Source of the DNA: Pseudomonas frederiksbergensis
GTDB lineage: Bacteria; Pseudomonadota; Gammaproteobacteria; Pseudomonadales; Pseudomonadaceae
Length of the DNA: 64,000 nt
Direction of reading: 5' to 3'
NCBI RefSeq assembly: GCF_001874645.1
Contig: NZ_CP017886.1
Coordinates: 1,736,001 to 1,800,000, forward strand
Shown: positions 39,837 through 52,011 of the stretch, in pieces
How the letters are laid out: the number at the start of each line of letters is the position of its first letter
Position numbering within the stretch: the first letter of the stretch is position 1
The notes under the pieces: generated by a model
Databases searched by the model: none
Seen by the model: the letters and a program-made list of their open reading frames with translations, nothing else
Told to the model about the DNA's origin: nothing
Translations under genes and position numbers: made by a program

Positions 39837-40691
39837 TTACTTGATCAGGCCAACCCGCGAGAAATTCGGCAGGTGACTGAGTTTCGGTTCCGGCCAGCTC
39901 ATCCAGACCGCGAAGGCCTTGCCGACGATATTCTTGTCGGGAACCATGCCCAGCAGATCCTTGGGAATACTTGGATCATCCCAGTAGCGACTGTCGTTTG
40001 AGTTGTCGCGGTTGTCGCCCATCATGAAGTAGTGCCCGGCAGGCACGGTCCACTGATGGTCGGGGGTTGCGCGGTAGCGGCTCATTTCCTTGCGGATCAG
40101 GTGCTCGGCGGCGCCGAGTTTTTCCTTGTAGAGCTCGGCACTGCCCAACGTACCCGGCTCGGAGCCAACCAACAGCTCTGCGATCGACTCACCGTTGACG
40201 AACAGACGCTTGTCGGCGGTGTAACGAATCTGATCACCCGGCAGGCCCACGACACGCTTGATGTAGTTGACGTTCGGGTCGCTTGGGTAGCGGAACACCA
40301 TCACATCGCCACGCTGCGGGTCACCGACCTGGATGACTTTCGTATCGAGCACCGGCAAGCGGATCCCGTAAGAAAATTTGTTCACCAGAATGAAGTCGCC
40401 AACGTCCAGGGTCGGCTTCATCGAGCCAGACGGAATCTGGAACGGCTCCACCAGGAACGAACGCAGCACCAGCACGATGAACAGCACCGGAAAGAACGAT
40501 TTGCCGTATTCAACCAGCATCGGTTCTTTGTTCAGTTTCTCGACCACCACCCTATCCGGCTCGCCAACGCTACCCTCATAGGAGGTAATGGCAGCACGCC
40601 GACGCGGCGCCAGGAAAACCAGATCGAGCAACCCCAACAGGCCGCAAACGAAGACGGCGATGACCAGCAACAGCGGGAAATTTAGTGACAT
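39837..40691 (-). CDS. lepB: Signal peptidase I
   Basis: LepB removes signal peptides from Sec and Tat substrates at the periplasmic face. The 284-residue protein has an N-terminal membrane segment (about 5-27), a cytoplasmic loop and a second hydrophobic stretch (about 67-82). The catalytic serine is S90 in QIPSGSMKPTL and the general base is K145 in NYIKRVVGLPGD. GHYFMMGDNRDNSNDSR is the conserved box E. It starts 5 bp after lepA. Confidence 0.98.
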   Translation of the reverse strand: MSLNFPLLLVIAVFVCGLLGLLDLVFLAPRRRAAITSYEGSVGEPDRVVVEKLNKEPMLVEYGKSFFPVLFIVLVLRSFLVEPFQIPSGSMKPTLDVGDFILVNKFSYGIRLPVLDTKVIQVGDPQRGDVMVFRYPSDPNVNYIKRVVGLPGDQIRYTADKRLFVNGESIAELLVGSEPGTLGSAELYKEKLGAAEHLIRKEMSRYRATPDHQWTVPAGHYFMMGDNRDNSNDSRYWDDPSIPKDLLGMVPDKNIVGKAFAVWMSWPEPKLSHLPNFSRVGLIK

Positions 40692-40696
40692 AGGAC

Positions 40697-42496
40697 CTAA
40701 CTATCCAACCTGAGCACAGCGAGGAAGGCTTCTTGTGGAATTTCCACATTACCGACCTGCTTCATGCGTTTTTTACCGGCCTTCTGCTTTTCCAACAGCT
40801 TGCGCTTACGGCTAACGTCACCGCCGTAGCATTTGGCCAATACGTTCTTTCTGAGTGCCTTGACGGTTGTCCGCGCCACAATCTGCCCGCCAATGGCGGC
40901 CTGGATTGCCACGTCGAACATCTGCCGCGGAATCAGTTCTTTCATCTTCTCGGTCAACGCGCGACCTTTGTAGTGCGCGTTGTCACGGTGCACGATCAAC
41001 GCCAGGGCGTCGACTTTTTCACCGTTGATCAATACATCCAGCTTCACCAGATTAGCTGATTGATAACGATCGAAATGGTAATCCAGCGAAGCATAGCCGC
41101 GACTGGTGGATTTGAGACGGTCGAAGAAGTCCAGAACCACTTCGTTCATCGGCAAATCGTAGGTCACCTGGACCTGGCTACCGAGGAACAGCATGTCATG
41201 CTGTATGCCACGCTTCTCGATGCACAGGGTAATGACGTTGCCCAGGTGTTCTTGCGGCACAAGAATGTTGGCCCGCACGATGGGTTCGCGCATGTCTTCG
41301 ATGGCCGACAGATCCGGCAGCTTGGACGGGTTGTCGACGTAAATCGTTTCACCGGTTTTCAGCAACAACTCGAAAATAACCGTCGGCGCAGTGGTGATCA
41401 GGTCCAGGTCGTACTCGCGCTCCAGGCGCTCCTGAATGATCTCCATGTGCAGCATGCCGAGGAACCCGCAACGGAAGCCGAAGCCCAGGGCGTCGGAGCT
41501 TTCCGGGGTGTATTGCAACGACGAGTCGTTCAGGGTGAGCTTTTGCAGCGCTTCGCGGAAGTCTTCGAAGTCGTCGGAGCTGACCGGGAACAGACCGGCA
41601 TAGACCTGCGGCTGAATGCGTTTGAAACCTGGCAGCACGTCGACGTCCGGCGTCGAGCTCAAGGTCAGGGTGTCACCGACTGGCGCACCGTGAATGTCCT
41701 TGATGCCGGCGATGATGAAGCCTACTTCACCGGCTTTCAGGTCGACGGTGGCAGTGTGTTTCGGGTTGAACACACCCACGCTGTCCACCAGGTGGATCTT
41801 GCCGGTGGATTTGACCAGAATCTTGTCGCCCTTCTTCACGCAGCCATGGCGCACGCGAACCAGGGAAACAACGCCCAGGTAGTTGTCGAACCAGGAGTCG
41901 ATGATCAGTGCTTGCAGCGGATCTTCAATGTTGCCGGTCGGCGCGGGAATGGTGTGCACCAGACGCTCGAGCACTTCATCGACGCCCAGACCGGTCTTGG
42001 CACTGCACTCGACCGCGTCGGTGGCATCGATGCCGATGATTTTTTCGATTTCTTCTTTGACGCGGTCCGGATCGGCCTGTGGCAGGTCGATCTTGTTCAG
42101 GACCGGCATCACTTCCAGGCCCTGCTCGATCGCCGTGTAGCAGTTGGCAACCGATTGCGCCTCGACACCCTGACCGGCATCGACCACCAACAAGGCACCT
42201 TCACAGGCCGCCAGCGACCGGCTGACTTCATAGGTGAAGTCAACGTGGCCGGGGGTGTCAATGAAGTTCAGCTGGTACTTGATACCATCACGGGCAGTGT
42301 AATACAGGGTAACGCTGTGAGCCTTGATGGTGATCCCGCGCTCACGCTCAAGGTCCATGGAGTCCAGTACCTGGGCTTCCATTTCGCGCTCGGCCAGGCC
42401 GCCGCACATCTGGATAAAGCGATCGGCCAGAGTCGACTTGCCATGGTCAATGTGGGCGATGATGGAGAAATTGCGGATATGACTCAAATCACTCAC
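40697..42496 (-). CDS. lepA: Elongation factor 4 (LepA)
   Basis: LepA is a translational GTPase that can back-translocate ribosomes and aids 30S biogenesis. The 599-residue protein starts at a GTG ([15 protein letters not shown]). G motifs are [20 protein letters not shown] and NKIDLPQAD; the LepA-specific C-terminal domain ends [18 protein letters not shown]. In P. aeruginosa it follows mucD; here lptG is upstream on the same strand, separated by a terminator. Confidence 0.98.
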   Translation of the reverse strand: MSDLSHIRNFSIIAHIDHGKSTLADRFIQMCGGLAEREMEAQVLDSMDLERERGITIKAHSVTLYYTARDGIKYQLNFIDTPGHVDFTYEVSRSLAACEGALLVVDAGQGVEAQSVANCYTAIEQGLEVMPVLNKIDLPQADPDRVKEEIEKIIGIDATDAVECSAKTGLGVDEVLERLVHTIPAPTGNIEDPLQALIIDSWFDNYLGVVSLVRVRHGCVKKGDKILVKSTGKIHLVDSVGVFNPKHTATVDLKAGEVGFIIAGIKDIHGAPVGDTLTLSSTPDVDVLPGFKRIQPQVYAGLFPVSSDDFEDFREALQKLTLNDSSLQYTPESSDALGFGFRCGFLGMLHMEIIQERLEREYDLDLITTAPTVIFELLLKTGETIYVDNPSKLPDLSAIEDMREPIVRANILVPQEHLGNVITLCIEKRGIQHDMLFLGSQVQVTYDLPMNEVVLDFFDRLKSTSRGYASLDYHFDRYQSANLVKLDVLINGEKVDALALIVHRDNAHYKGRALTEKMKELIPRQMFDVAIQAAIGGQIVARTTVKALRKNVLAKCYGGDVSRKRKLLEKQKAGKKRMKQVGNVEIPQEAFLAVLRLDS

Positions 42497-42548
42497 GGAT
42501 CAACACTCAAAAAGGCTGCAGGCATAGCCCGCCGAAAAATAGCCGGGA

Positions 42549-42577
42549 ATTGTACCTGATACACGACGCAAGCGTCA
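42549..42577 (-). promoter_or_regulatory. Possible lepA promoter
   Basis: On the minus strand TGACGC (42577-42572) and TACAAT (42554-42549) are spaced by 17 bp. The -10 box differs from consensus at one position; the -35 box is weak. It lies between the lptG terminator and the lepA start, where a promoter is needed. Confidence 0.45.
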
Positions 42578-42606
42578 CGTTCACAGGCCAACGGTATTGG
42601 ATACAA

Positions 42607-42636
42607 AAACGCCCCGCTCTTGCGAACGGGGCGTTT
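42607..42636 (-). terminator. Rho-independent terminator after lptG
   Basis: The perfect 10-bp stem AAACGCCCCG (42607-42616) / CGGGGCGTTT (42627-42636) has a 10-nt loop and, on the minus strand, a GTTTTTG tail. It lies 32 bp past the lptG stop. Confidence 0.85.
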
Positions 42637-42667
42637 GAGTGTGAGTCAGGGCAGGAAATACCTGCGA

Positions 42668-43729
42668 TCAACCGGCTCGGCGCAACAACCAAAGACCCGC
42701 CACCGCGCAGATACCGGCCGGAACCAGCACCGCGAACAACGGCGAGAAGCCGAAGACCAGGCTTGAAGGCCCGAGCAAATCCTGAGCGATACGGAAGGTA
42801 AAGCCGACCAGTACACCGGTGAATACGCGCTGCCCCAGCGTCACCGAGCGCAGCGGACCGAAGATAAAGGAAATCGCCATCAACACCAGGGCAACGGTGA
42901 CCAGTGGCTGCAATACCTTGACCCAAAATGCCAGCCAGTAACGGCCATTGTTCAGGCCCTGATCCGCCAGATAGTGGATATAACCCCACAAACCGCTGAT
43001 CGACAACGACTCCGGCGCCATGATCACCGTGTTCAGCAGTTGCGGGCTCAACGGCACATCCCAGCGCTCTTGCGGCGCAGTGACTACTTCGGTACTGCCG
43101 TCATGGAACACCGTGGTGGTGACGTCGTTCAACTGCCAATGATCTGTTTCAAACTGCGCACGCTTGGAGAAGCTCGAGGTCAGCATGTGACGCTCGCTGT
43201 CAAAACGATAGCGGGTCACACCATACAGAATGCCATCCGGCTGCACCGAGTTGATGTGAATGAACTCATCACCCTGACGGTGCCACATACCGTGCTTGGC
43301 ACTCTGCGCATCGCCAATACCCTGAGCCAGGGAGCGATTGGCCTGAGCCACGTTTTCCGCAACGGGCGCAACGTATTCACCGACCAGTACGCCTGCCAGC
43401 ATCAACACCAGCATCGGCTTCATCACCGCCCAGACGATCCGGCCGATGGACACGCCAGCGGCGCGCATGATGGTCAGTTCACTGCTGCTGGCCAGACTGC
43501 CCAGCCCGATCAGGCAGCCGATCAGTGCCGCCATCGGCAGCATGTCATAGACCCGACGCGGCGCTGTCAGCACTACATAGCTCAAGACGTCAGTGAGGGT
43601 GTAGGTTTCACTGATGTCACTCATCTCATCAATGAAGGCAAACAAGGTCGCCAGGCCCAGAATGATCCCCAGTACCGCCAGGATCGCCATGAAAACACTG
43701 CCACCTATGTAGCGATCGAGCTTAACCAC
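42668..43729 (-). CDS. lptG: LPS export ABC transporter permease LptG
   Basis: LptG, with LptF and LptB2, extracts LPS from the inner membrane and pushes it onto LptC and LptA. The 353-residue protein has about six hydrophobic segments: three near the N-terminus (starting MVKLDRYIGGSVF), a periplasmic beta-jellyroll (about 130-265) and three C-terminal segments (SFIFGPLRSVTLGQRVFTG). It overlaps the end of lptF by 8 bp. Confidence 0.96.
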   Translation of the reverse strand: MVKLDRYIGGSVFMAILAVLGIILGLATLFAFIDEMSDISETYTLTDVLSYVVLTAPRRVYDMLPMAALIGCLIGLGSLASSSELTIMRAAGVSIGRIVWAVMKPMLVLMLAGVLVGEYVAPVAENVAQANRSLAQGIGDAQSAKHGMWHRQGDEFIHINSVQPDGILYGVTRYRFDSERHMLTSSFSKRAQFETDHWQLNDVTTTVFHDGSTEVVTAPQERWDVPLSPQLLNTVIMAPESLSISGLWGYIHYLADQGLNNGRYWLAFWVKVLQPLVTVALVLMAISFIFGPLRSVTLGQRVFTGVLVGFTFRIAQDLLGPSSLVFGFSPLFAVLVPAGICAVAGLWLLRRAG

Positions 43730-44849
43730 GGGTCACCTCCAGCGCACTGCGGCGACTCGCCATTTTCAAACGCAACGGTTCCCAGTAGAGCAGTCCCAGG
43801 CCAATGGCCAGGAATATTGCGTGAACCCACCACAGACCCAGTGCCGGGGGGATCTTGCCTTTCTCCAGAGCACCGCGCGCGGCAATCAGGATGGTCAGAT
43901 AAGCCATATAAAGAAGAATCGCCGGCAGCAATTTGAGGAAACGTCCCTGGCGCGGATTGACCCGCGACAGCGGCACCGCCATCAACGTCACGATAAACAC
44001 CAGCAACGGTAGCGACAGACGCCACTCGAGCTCGGCGCGTGCACGAATATCCGGATTATCCAGCAGGGTACGGGTCGTCATCGCATCGCGATCGGTCACC
44101 TCGTCGCTGACATCCGGTTTGGGCAGCAACACGCCGTAGGTGTCGTACTTGATGGCACGGTAGTCAGCCAGCCCCGGATTACCGTCGTAACGGTAGCCAT
44201 TGTCGAGAATCAGGTAACGGTTGCCGTCCTCCTTGATCTCCTGACGGCCCTTTTCCGCGACCAGTACGGAAATGCCGCGATCCTTCTGGTCGGCGGAAAG
44301 GCGTTTTTCCGAGATGAACACACCGCCCAGGTTGATCCGGTCATCGGACAACTGCTCGGTGTACGTCACCCGCGAACCATCGCGCAAAGCCTGAAAACGG
44401 CCCGGCACCAGCGTGTCGAACTCGGTCATGGCATCCTGCTTGTTCAGCAGCAACTGAAACTGATTGGCGCCTTGCGGTGCCAGGCTCAGGCTCAGCCAGG
44501 CGACAATTACGGCCACCAGCGTAGCCGGAAACAGGGTCATGCCCAGCAGACGCTGCTGGCTCATGCCGGTCGCGGAGAGCACGGTCATTTCGCTTTCAAG
44601 GTACAGGCGACCGTAGGCCAGCAGGATCCCGAGAAACAGCCCCAAAGGCAGGATCAGTTGCAGGAAACCCGGCAGACGAAAGCCCATGATCAGGAACAGC
44701 GAGCCTGGGTCCAGAGCGCCCGAGGCGGCCTGGGCCAGGAACTTGATGAAGCGCCCACTCATGATGATGACCAGCAGCACAGCGCTGACGGCGCTCAAGG
44801 TCAACAGGACTTCGCGGGATAGATAACGGAAGACGATCAAACCAGACAC
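43722..44849 (-). CDS. lptF: LPS export ABC transporter permease LptF
   Basis: LptF is the second permease half of the LPS exporter. The 375-residue protein begins MSGLIVFRYLSREVLLTL and shows the six-segment layout around a periplasmic beta domain (about 130-260). The late helix region MAVPLSRVNPRQGRF is typical. It is divergent from pepA and overlaps lptG, the arrangement seen widely in gammaproteobacteria. Confidence 0.96.
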   Translation of the reverse strand: MSGLIVFRYLSREVLLTLSAVSAVLLVIIMSGRFIKFLAQAASGALDPGSLFLIMGFRLPGFLQLILPLGLFLGILLAYGRLYLESEMTVLSATGMSQQRLLGMTLFPATLVAVIVAWLSLSLAPQGANQFQLLLNKQDAMTEFDTLVPGRFQALRDGSRVTYTEQLSDDRINLGGVFISEKRLSADQKDRGISVLVAEKGRQEIKEDGNRYLILDNGYRYDGNPGLADYRAIKYDTYGVLLPKPDVSDEVTDRDAMTTRTLLDNPDIRARAELEWRLSLPLLVFIVTLMAVPLSRVNPRQGRFLKLLPAILLYMAYLTILIAARGALEKGKIPPALGLWWVHAIFLAIGLGLLYWEPLRLKMASRRSALEVTRG

Positions 44850-44931
44850 TCCAGGGTTGTCAGGCTAAGGCGGCCAAACAAGCAAACATATCGGGCGGCC
44901 CGCAGGGCTGAGCCGCCGAAAAAGATGGCGC

Positions 44932-44960
44932 ATTATCCTGTGATTGAACGCGCCTGTCAC
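44932..44960 (-). promoter_or_regulatory. Sigma-70-type promoter of lptF-lptG
   Basis: On the minus strand GTGACA (44960-44955) and GATAAT (44937-44932) are spaced by exactly 17 bp; each differs from consensus at one position. The box lies 83 bp before lptF. Confidence 0.6.
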
Positions 44961-45081
44961 TGCGCACGCTCAAGCAGCCGCGCAATGGCGTAAAGATCAC
45001 CTGCGCGAGGGTTGTCAGTTGCCGCGAGCGAGGTTCAAACTGCGGCCCTTGTCGCTGGCATGAACCAGCGTCTTTCTATAG

Positions 45082-46638
<1,557 letters not shown>

Positions 46639-46698
46639 AACTGAAACCCCTGCGCCGCATCGTCCATGGATGACGCGGCGCAGGCGTCAGGAACTGCA

Positions 46699-47127
46699 AT
46701 GACTAAAGTCGATTTCTATATCCTGCCCAGCGCCGATCCCTCCGCGCGACTGGATTTTGCCTGCAAGCTCACCGAAAAAGCCTGGCGCATGGGTCACCGC
46801 ATCTACCTGCATTGCAGCGATGCCGCCCAGCGTGACGATCTCGATGCGCGCCTGTGGGCGTTCAAAGGTGAAAGCTTCGTGCCTCACGGCCCCGCCGAAA
46901 GCGAACCGGACGGTTTGATTGTGCTCGGCCTGGGAGACGATCCAGGACAACACCAGGACTTGCTGGTCAATCTTGACCTCAAAGTCCCGTCTTTTGCCCA
47001 GCGCTTTGCCCGTGTGGCTGAAGTGGTGGTTGAAGACCCGACTATTCGTCAGGCCGCGCGGGAGAGTTTCCGTTTCTACCGCGAACAGGGCTATCCTCTG
47101 CAAGATCACCGTTTACAGCGACTCTGA
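46699..47127 (+). CDS. holC: DNA polymerase III chi subunit
   Basis: Chi links the clamp loader to SSB. The 142-residue protein starts at MTKVDFYILPSADP; KLTEKAWRMGHRIYLHC and FVPHGP are family-typical. It lies between pepA and valS, its usual neighbourhood, and the next small gene starts 7 bp later. Confidence 0.95.
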   Translation: MTKVDFYILPSADPSARLDFACKLTEKAWRMGHRIYLHCSDAAQRDDLDARLWAFKGESFVPHGPAESEPDGLIVLGLGDDPGQHQDLLVNLDLKVPSFAQRFARVAEVVVEDPTIRQAARESFRFYREQGYPLQDHRLQRL

Positions 47128-47134
47128 GCACACG

Positions 47135-47554
47135 ATGGACACGTCAAACCCGCTGCAAAAGTCCGTACACCTGCTGGACGACCTCGAGTCGATCCGCCAG
47201 TTGCTCGGCGATGACAACCTGCAACCACCGCTGCTGACCGACACGGTCGAGCAAGGCAGTGATGAAGGCCAGATTCCGATGTTGTTCGATCAGGTCGGCG
47301 GCAAACCGCGGGCTGAAATCATCGAACCACCGGCTCCCACACCGACACCCGCGCCCGCACCTGTCGCGGCTCCGGCTCCGGCATCATCCGTCCAGCAAGG
47401 CGCCGATGTCATGCTGCACCTGAACGACGAACTGCGCGCCGCTGCGCAATTGATCATGCAAGACGTGATCGACGACTTCGCCCCACACATCGAAACCGAA
47501 ATCAAACGCCGCCTGGATGCGCGGATGGAACGGCTTCTCAGCCATTACGAGTAA
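47135..47554 (+). CDS. Small conserved protein between holC and valS
   Basis: A 139-residue protein of unknown function conserved in this place in Pseudomonas (often mislabelled as a chi subunit). It has an acidic N-terminal part (about 1-60), a linker of alternating Pro and Ala (about 65-88, starting EPPAPTPTPAP) and a C-terminal helical part (LHLNDELRAAAQLIMQDVIDDF-like, about 92-139) that could be a coiled coil. It has no signal or membrane segment. The close spacing suggests co-translation with holC. Confidence 0.8.
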   Translation: MDTSNPLQKSVHLLDDLESIRQLLGDDNLQPPLLTDTVEQGSDEGQIPMLFDQVGGKPRAEIIEPPAPTPTPAPAPVAAPAPASSVQQGADVMLHLNDELRAAAQLIMQDVIDDFAPHIETEIKRRLDARMERLLSHYE

Positions 47555-47569
47555 CCTCCATCTCCCAAT

Positions 47570-47658
47570 GTAGGAGCTGCCGCAGGCTGCGATCTTTTGG
47601 CGTCTTCAAGCACGCTGAAAATCAAAGTCAAAAGATCGCAGCCTGCGGCAGCTCCTAC
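47570..47658. repeat. REP doublet (REPIN), copy 8
   Basis: Arms 47570-47598 and 47630-47658 are exact inverted copies of 29 bp with a 31-bp spacer, between the small gene and valS. Confidence 0.9.
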
Positions 47659-47774
47659 AAGGGATCGCCTCCACATTTGATCTGCGCCCGGTCCGCCCCT
47701 GCTCGCCCTTCGCCCCATGCCCCGCTATACTTGCCGGCTTTTCCTGAATAAATGCCAATAGGGTCCCGCCGCGC

Positions 47775-50621
47775 ATGGATAAGACCTACCAGCCGCACGC
47801 CATTGAAACTTCCTGGTACAACACCTGGGAGTCCGAGAATTATTTCGCCCCGCAAGGCGCGGGCGATTCCTACACCATCATGATCCCGCCGCCGAACGTC
47901 ACTGGCAGCCTGCACATGGGCCATGGCTTCAACAACGCGATCATGGACGCGCTGATCCGTTTCCGTCGCATGCAGGGTCGCAACACCCTGTGGCAGCCGG
48001 GCACCGACCACGCCGGTATCGCCACGCAAATGCTGGTGGAGCGTCAACTCGAAGCCAAGGGCCAGAATCGCCACGATCTGGGCCGCGAAAAATTCCTCGA
48101 GAAAGTCTGGGAGTGGAAAGATGAGTCCGGCGGCAACATCAGCCGTCAAATCCGCCGCCTCGGCTCGTCCGTCGACTGGAGCCGCGAGCGCTTCACCATG
48201 GACGACGGTCTCTCGGAAGCGGTCAAGGAAGCCTTCGTCCGCCTGCACGAAGACGGTCTGATCTACCGCGGCAAGCGTCTGGTCAACTGGGACACCAAAC
48301 TGCACACGGCGATTTCCGATCTCGAAGTGGAAAACCACGACGAGAAAGGCTTCCTGTGGAACCTGAAGTACCCACTGGCCGACGGCGCCAAGACCGCTGA
48401 AGGTCTGGATTACCTGATCGTCGCGACCACTCGTCCGGAAACCATGCTCGGCGACTCCGCCGTGGCCGTTAACCCGAACGATGAACGCTACAAAGCCCTG
48501 ATCGGCAAATGTGTCGAGCTGCCACTGGTGGGCCGCCGCATCCCGATCATCGCTGACGATTACTGCGACCCTGAGTTCGGCACCGGCTGCGTGAAAATCA
48601 CCCCGGCGCACGATTTCAACGACTACGAAGTCGGCAAGCGCCACAACCTGCCACTGCTGAACATCTTCGACAAGAACGCCGAGGTGCTGGCAGCCGCCCA
48701 GGTATTCAACCTCGATGGCAGCGTCAACGAAGAAATTGACGGCACACTGCCCGCCGAATACGCCGGCCTCAACCGTTTCCAGGCCCGCAAGGAAATCGTT
48801 GCCGCGTTCGAAGCGGCTGGCCTGCTGGTCAGCGTCGACGATCACGCCCTGAAAGTGCCGAAAGGCGACCGCTCCGGCACCATCATCGAGCCGTGGCTGA
48901 CCGACCAGTGGTACGTTTCCACCAAACCACTGGCCGAGCCTGCGATTGCTGCCGTTGAAGACGGCCGTATTGCGTTCGTGCCCAAGCAGTACGAAAACAT
49001 GTACTTCTCGTGGATGCGCGACATCCAGGACTGGTGCATCAGCCGTCAGCTGTGGTGGGGCCACCGGATTCCGGCCTGGTACGACGAGTCGGGCAAGGTC
49101 TACGTCGGTCGCGACGAAGCCGAAGTGCGTGCCAAGCACAACTTGGGTTCCGACGTTGCGCTGCAACAGGACAACGACGTTCTCGACACCTGGTTCAGCT
49201 CGGGCCTGTGGACTTTCTCCACCCTCGGCTGGCCGCAGCAGACTGAATTCCTGAAGAAGTTCCACTCCACCGACGTGCTGGTGACCGGCTTCGACATCAT
49301 TTTCTTCTGGGTTGCCCGGATGATCATGCTCACCATGCATTTGGTGAAAAACGAAGACGGCACGCCGCAGGTTCCGTTCAAGACCGTCTATGTGCACGGT
49401 CTGGTACGCGATGGCCTGGGCCAGAAGATGTCCAAGTCCAAGGGCAACGTCCTGGACCCGCTGGACATCATCGACGGTATCGAGCTGGAAGCGCTGGTGG
49501 AGAAACGCACCTCGGGCATGATGCAGCCGAAACTGGCGAAGAAGATCGAGAAGCAGACCCGCGACGAGTTCGCCGACGGTATCGCCAGCTACGGCACCGA
49601 CGCCCTGCGCTTCACCTTCTGCTCGCTGGCCTCGACCGGCCGCGACATCAAGTTCGACATGGGCCGCGTCGAAGGCTATCGCAACTTCTGCAACAAGATC
49701 TGGAACGCCGCGCGCTACGTGCTGGACAAGGGTGAAGACTGCGGCCAGAACGGCGAAGCCTACGAGCTGTCGCTGGCAGATCGCTGGATCATTTCGCAGC
49801 TGCAACGCACCGAAGCCGAAGTGACCCGCCAACTCGACCAGTTCCGTTTCGACCTGGCCGCACAAGCCTTGTACGAGTTCATCTGGAACCAGTATTGCGA
49901 CTGGTACCTGGAACTCTCCAAGCCTGTGCTGTGGGACGAAAACAGTCCGATCGAACGCCAGCGCGGCACCCGCCGCACCTTGGTTCGCGTGCTGGAAGTC
50001 GCCTTGCGTCTGGCTCACCCGTTCATGCCGTTCATCACCGAAGAAATCTGGCAGCGCATCGCGCCGCTGGCCGGTATCGAAGGCAAGACGATCATGCTGC
50101 AAGCTTGGCCAGTGGCCAATGAAGCACGCATCGACCAGGCCGCCGAAGACGACATCGAATGGCTCAAGGGCCTGATGCTCGGCACGCGGAACATCCGTGG
50201 CGAGATGAACATCGGCCCCGGCAAGCCACTGCCGCTGTTCCTGAAGAACGTCAGCGCCGAAGATCAGCGTCGTCTCACCGAGAACGAAGTCCTGCTGAAG
50301 AAGCTGGCCAAGCTCGAGTCGATCACCGTATTGGCCGCAGGCGAAGAAGCCCCCCTGTCTGCTACCGCATTGGTTGGCGAGATGGAAGTGCTGGTGCCGA
50401 TGGCCGGCCTGATCGACAAAGACGCCGAACTGGCGCGTCTGGACAAGGAAATCCAGCGTCTGCAAGGCGAAGTGCAGCGCGTGGGTGGCAAGCTGTCCAA
50501 CGCTGGCTTCGTTGACAAGGCCCCGGCCGAAGTTATCGAGAAAGAACGCGCCAAACTGGCCGAAGCCGAACAGGCTCTGGGCAGATTGGCCGAGCAGCAT
50601 GCGCGGATTGCCAGCCTCTAA
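47775..50621 (+). CDS. valS: Valyl-tRNA synthetase
   Basis: ValS charges tRNA-Val and edits misactivated threonine. The 948-residue class I enzyme has the HIGH-type motif [13 protein letters not shown] near residue 45, KMSKS as [10 protein letters not shown] near residue 555, a CP1 editing domain with [10 protein letters not shown] between them, an anticodon-binding domain, and a C-terminal coiled coil (about 880-948) of the tRNA-binding arm. It is followed by its own terminator. Confidence 0.98.
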   Translation: MDKTYQPHAIETSWYNTWESENYFAPQGAGDSYTIMIPPPNVTGSLHMGHGFNNAIMDALIRFRRMQGRNTLWQPGTDHAGIATQMLVERQLEAKGQNRHDLGREKFLEKVWEWKDESGGNISRQIRRLGSSVDWSRERFTMDDGLSEAVKEAFVRLHEDGLIYRGKRLVNWDTKLHTAISDLEVENHDEKGFLWNLKYPLADGAKTAEGLDYLIVATTRPETMLGDSAVAVNPNDERYKALIGKCVELPLVGRRIPIIADDYCDPEFGTGCVKITPAHDFNDYEVGKRHNLPLLNIFDKNAEVLAAAQVFNLDGSVNEEIDGTLPAEYAGLNRFQARKEIVAAFEAAGLLVSVDDHALKVPKGDRSGTIIEPWLTDQWYVSTKPLAEPAIAAVEDGRIAFVPKQYENMYFSWMRDIQDWCISRQLWWGHRIPAWYDESGKVYVGRDEAEVRAKHNLGSDVALQQDNDVLDTWFSSGLWTFSTLGWPQQTEFLKKFHSTDVLVTGFDIIFFWVARMIMLTMHLVKNEDGTPQVPFKTVYVHGLVRDGLGQKMSKSKGNVLDPLDIIDGIELEALVEKRTSGMMQPKLAKKIEKQTRDEFADGIASYGTDALRFTFCSLASTGRDIKFDMGRVEGYRNFCNKIWNAARYVLDKGEDCGQNGEAYELSLADRWIISQLQRTEAEVTRQLDQFRFDLAAQALYEFIWNQYCDWYLELSKPVLWDENSPIERQRGTRRTLVRVLEVALRLAHPFMPFITEEIWQRIAPLAGIEGKTIMLQAWPVANEARIDQAAEDDIEWLKGLMLGTRNIRGEMNIGPGKPLPLFLKNVSAEDQRRLTENEVLLKKLAKLESITVLAAGEEAPLSATALVGEMEVLVPMAGLIDKDAELARLDKEIQRLQGEVQRVGGKLSNAGFVDKAPAEVIEKERAKLAEAEQALGRLAEQHARIASL

Positions 50622-50639
50622 CGGCAAATCGCTATAAGA

Positions 50640-50667
50640 AGGGAGGCCCGAGTGGTCTCCCTTTTTT
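50640..50667 (+). terminator. Rho-independent terminator after valS
   Basis: AGGGAG (50640-50645) pairs with CTCCCT (50657-50662), followed by a run of T. It lies 18 bp past the valS stop. Confidence 0.8.
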
Positions 50668-50692
50668 ACGCTCCCAAACACCACAAATCCCC

Positions 50693-50775
50693 CGTAGGGG
50701 CTGCCGCAGGCTGCGATCTTTTGATCTTGTTGTAAAAGCAGAGTCAAAAGATCGCAGCCTGCGGCAGCTCCTACG
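50693..50775. repeat. REP doublet (REPIN), copy 9
   Basis: Arms 50693-50724 and 50744-50775 are inverted copies with a 19-bp spacer. A further half-copy fragment (TGTAGCGGGCGAAGCCTGCG, from about 50791) follows before rlmF. Confidence 0.9.
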
Positions 50776-50887
50776 GTGTACGACGTGTTTTTGTAGCGGG
50801 CGAAGCCTGCGATCTTGGCGATCTCTGGCGACGAGAGATGTGGGACAATGCCCACCACTTTGAGCCAAAATCCTGAATCGACTTCCC

Positions 50888-51910
50888 ATGACCGCCCCTA
50901 GCAAACCCAAAGCCCCGCGCCAAAAGCCAAAACCTTCGACCCCGGCCAAAGCCGTCGAGCCGCGCGAGAAGGCCAGCCTGCACCCACGCAACCGCCACCA
51001 GGGCCGTTACGACTTCCCGGCGCTGATCAAGACCACGCCTGAGCTGGCGAAGTTCGTGATCATCAATCCTTATGGCAAAGAGAGCATCGATTTCGCCAGC
51101 CCCGACGCGGTGCGGGTGTTCAACCGGGCGCTGCTCAAGTCGTTCTACGGCATTGCCCATTGGGACATTCCGGCCGATTACCTGTGCCCACCGGTGCCGG
51201 GGCGTGCCGACTATGTGCACTTTCTGGCGGACCTGCTGGCCAGCGTCAACGATGGCGAGATTCCTCGGGGCGCGCCGGTCAAGGTGCTCGATATCGGCAT
51301 GGGCGCCAACTGCGTCTATCCGTTGATCGGCTACAGCGACTATCGCTGGCACTTCCTCGGCTCGGAAATCGACCCGACGGCCGTGGCCGCCGCCAAAGCC
51401 ATCGTGCAGTCCAACGGACTGAACAAAGCCATTCAGTTGCGCCAGCAAAGCAATCCCAAGCACATTTTGCTGGGCCTGCTCGAACCCGGCGAACGCTTTG
51501 ACCTGACCATGTGCAACCCGCCGTTCCACGCATCAATGGACGAGGCTACCCGGGGCAGCGAGCGTAAATGGCGCGCACTGGGCCGCGCCGACCCGAAGCG
51601 CAAACTGCCGGTGCTGAATTTTGGCGGCCAATCGGCCGAACTGTGGTGTGAAGGCGGCGAAGCACGGTTTGTGACGCAACTGATCGCCGAGAGCGCGCAC
51701 TTTCAACACAAAGTGCTTTGGTTCAGCACCCTGGTCTCGAAAGCCTCAAACCTGCCTGCCATCCAGACGGCACTGAAAAAGGCCGGCGTACTGGAAAGCC
51801 AGGTCGTGGAAATGTCTCAGGGGCAGAAGCAAAGCCGTTTTGTCGCCTGGACCTTCCAGACTAAATCCGAGCAGCAGGTCTGGCGCGAACGCTGGGTTCG
51901 TAAAGCCTGA
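50888..51910 (+). CDS. rlmF: 23S rRNA (adenine-1618-N6)-methyltransferase
   Basis: RlmF methylates A1618 of 23S rRNA. The 340-residue protein has a basic, Pro/Lys-rich N-terminal tail (about 1-30), then [13 protein letters not shown], a SAM-binding motif [15 protein letters not shown] and the catalytic NPPF in [10 protein letters not shown] near residue 213. [13 protein letters not shown] is also family-typical. It converges with hupN across a strong shared terminator. Confidence 0.95.
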   Translation: MTAPSKPKAPRQKPKPSTPAKAVEPREKASLHPRNRHQGRYDFPALIKTTPELAKFVIINPYGKESIDFASPDAVRVFNRALLKSFYGIAHWDIPADYLCPPVPGRADYVHFLADLLASVNDGEIPRGAPVKVLDIGMGANCVYPLIGYSDYRWHFLGSEIDPTAVAAAKAIVQSNGLNKAIQLRQQSNPKHILLGLLEPGERFDLTMCNPPFHASMDEATRGSERKWRALGRADPKRKLPVLNFGGQSAELWCEGGEARFVTQLIAESAHFQHKVLWFSTLVSKASNLPAIQTALKKAGVLESQVVEMSQGQKQSRFVAWTFQTKSEQQVWRERWVRKA

Positions 51911-51962
51911 GTCGCGGCGGAAACAGCGGTTGGCCCTGGGTCAATCGCTGAATCGCAGACGC

Positions 51963-52004
51963 AAAAAAACCGTGCCCGGATTGCTCCGGAGCACGGTTTT
52001 TTTT
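51963..52004. terminator. Bidirectional terminator between rlmF and hupN
   Basis: Seven A, a stem ACCGTGC / GCACGGT with inner pairs (CCGGA/TCCGG), and eight T form a symmetrical hairpin that serves both converging genes. Confidence 0.92.
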
Positions 52005-52011
52005 ATGCGTC

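Noticed and set aside
47655..50858. A 1067-codon open frame on the minus strand opposite valS
   Set aside because: It is a shadow of the high-GC valS codons: its composition is typical of an antisense frame, it has no recognisable family, and it spans the valS promoter and terminator.
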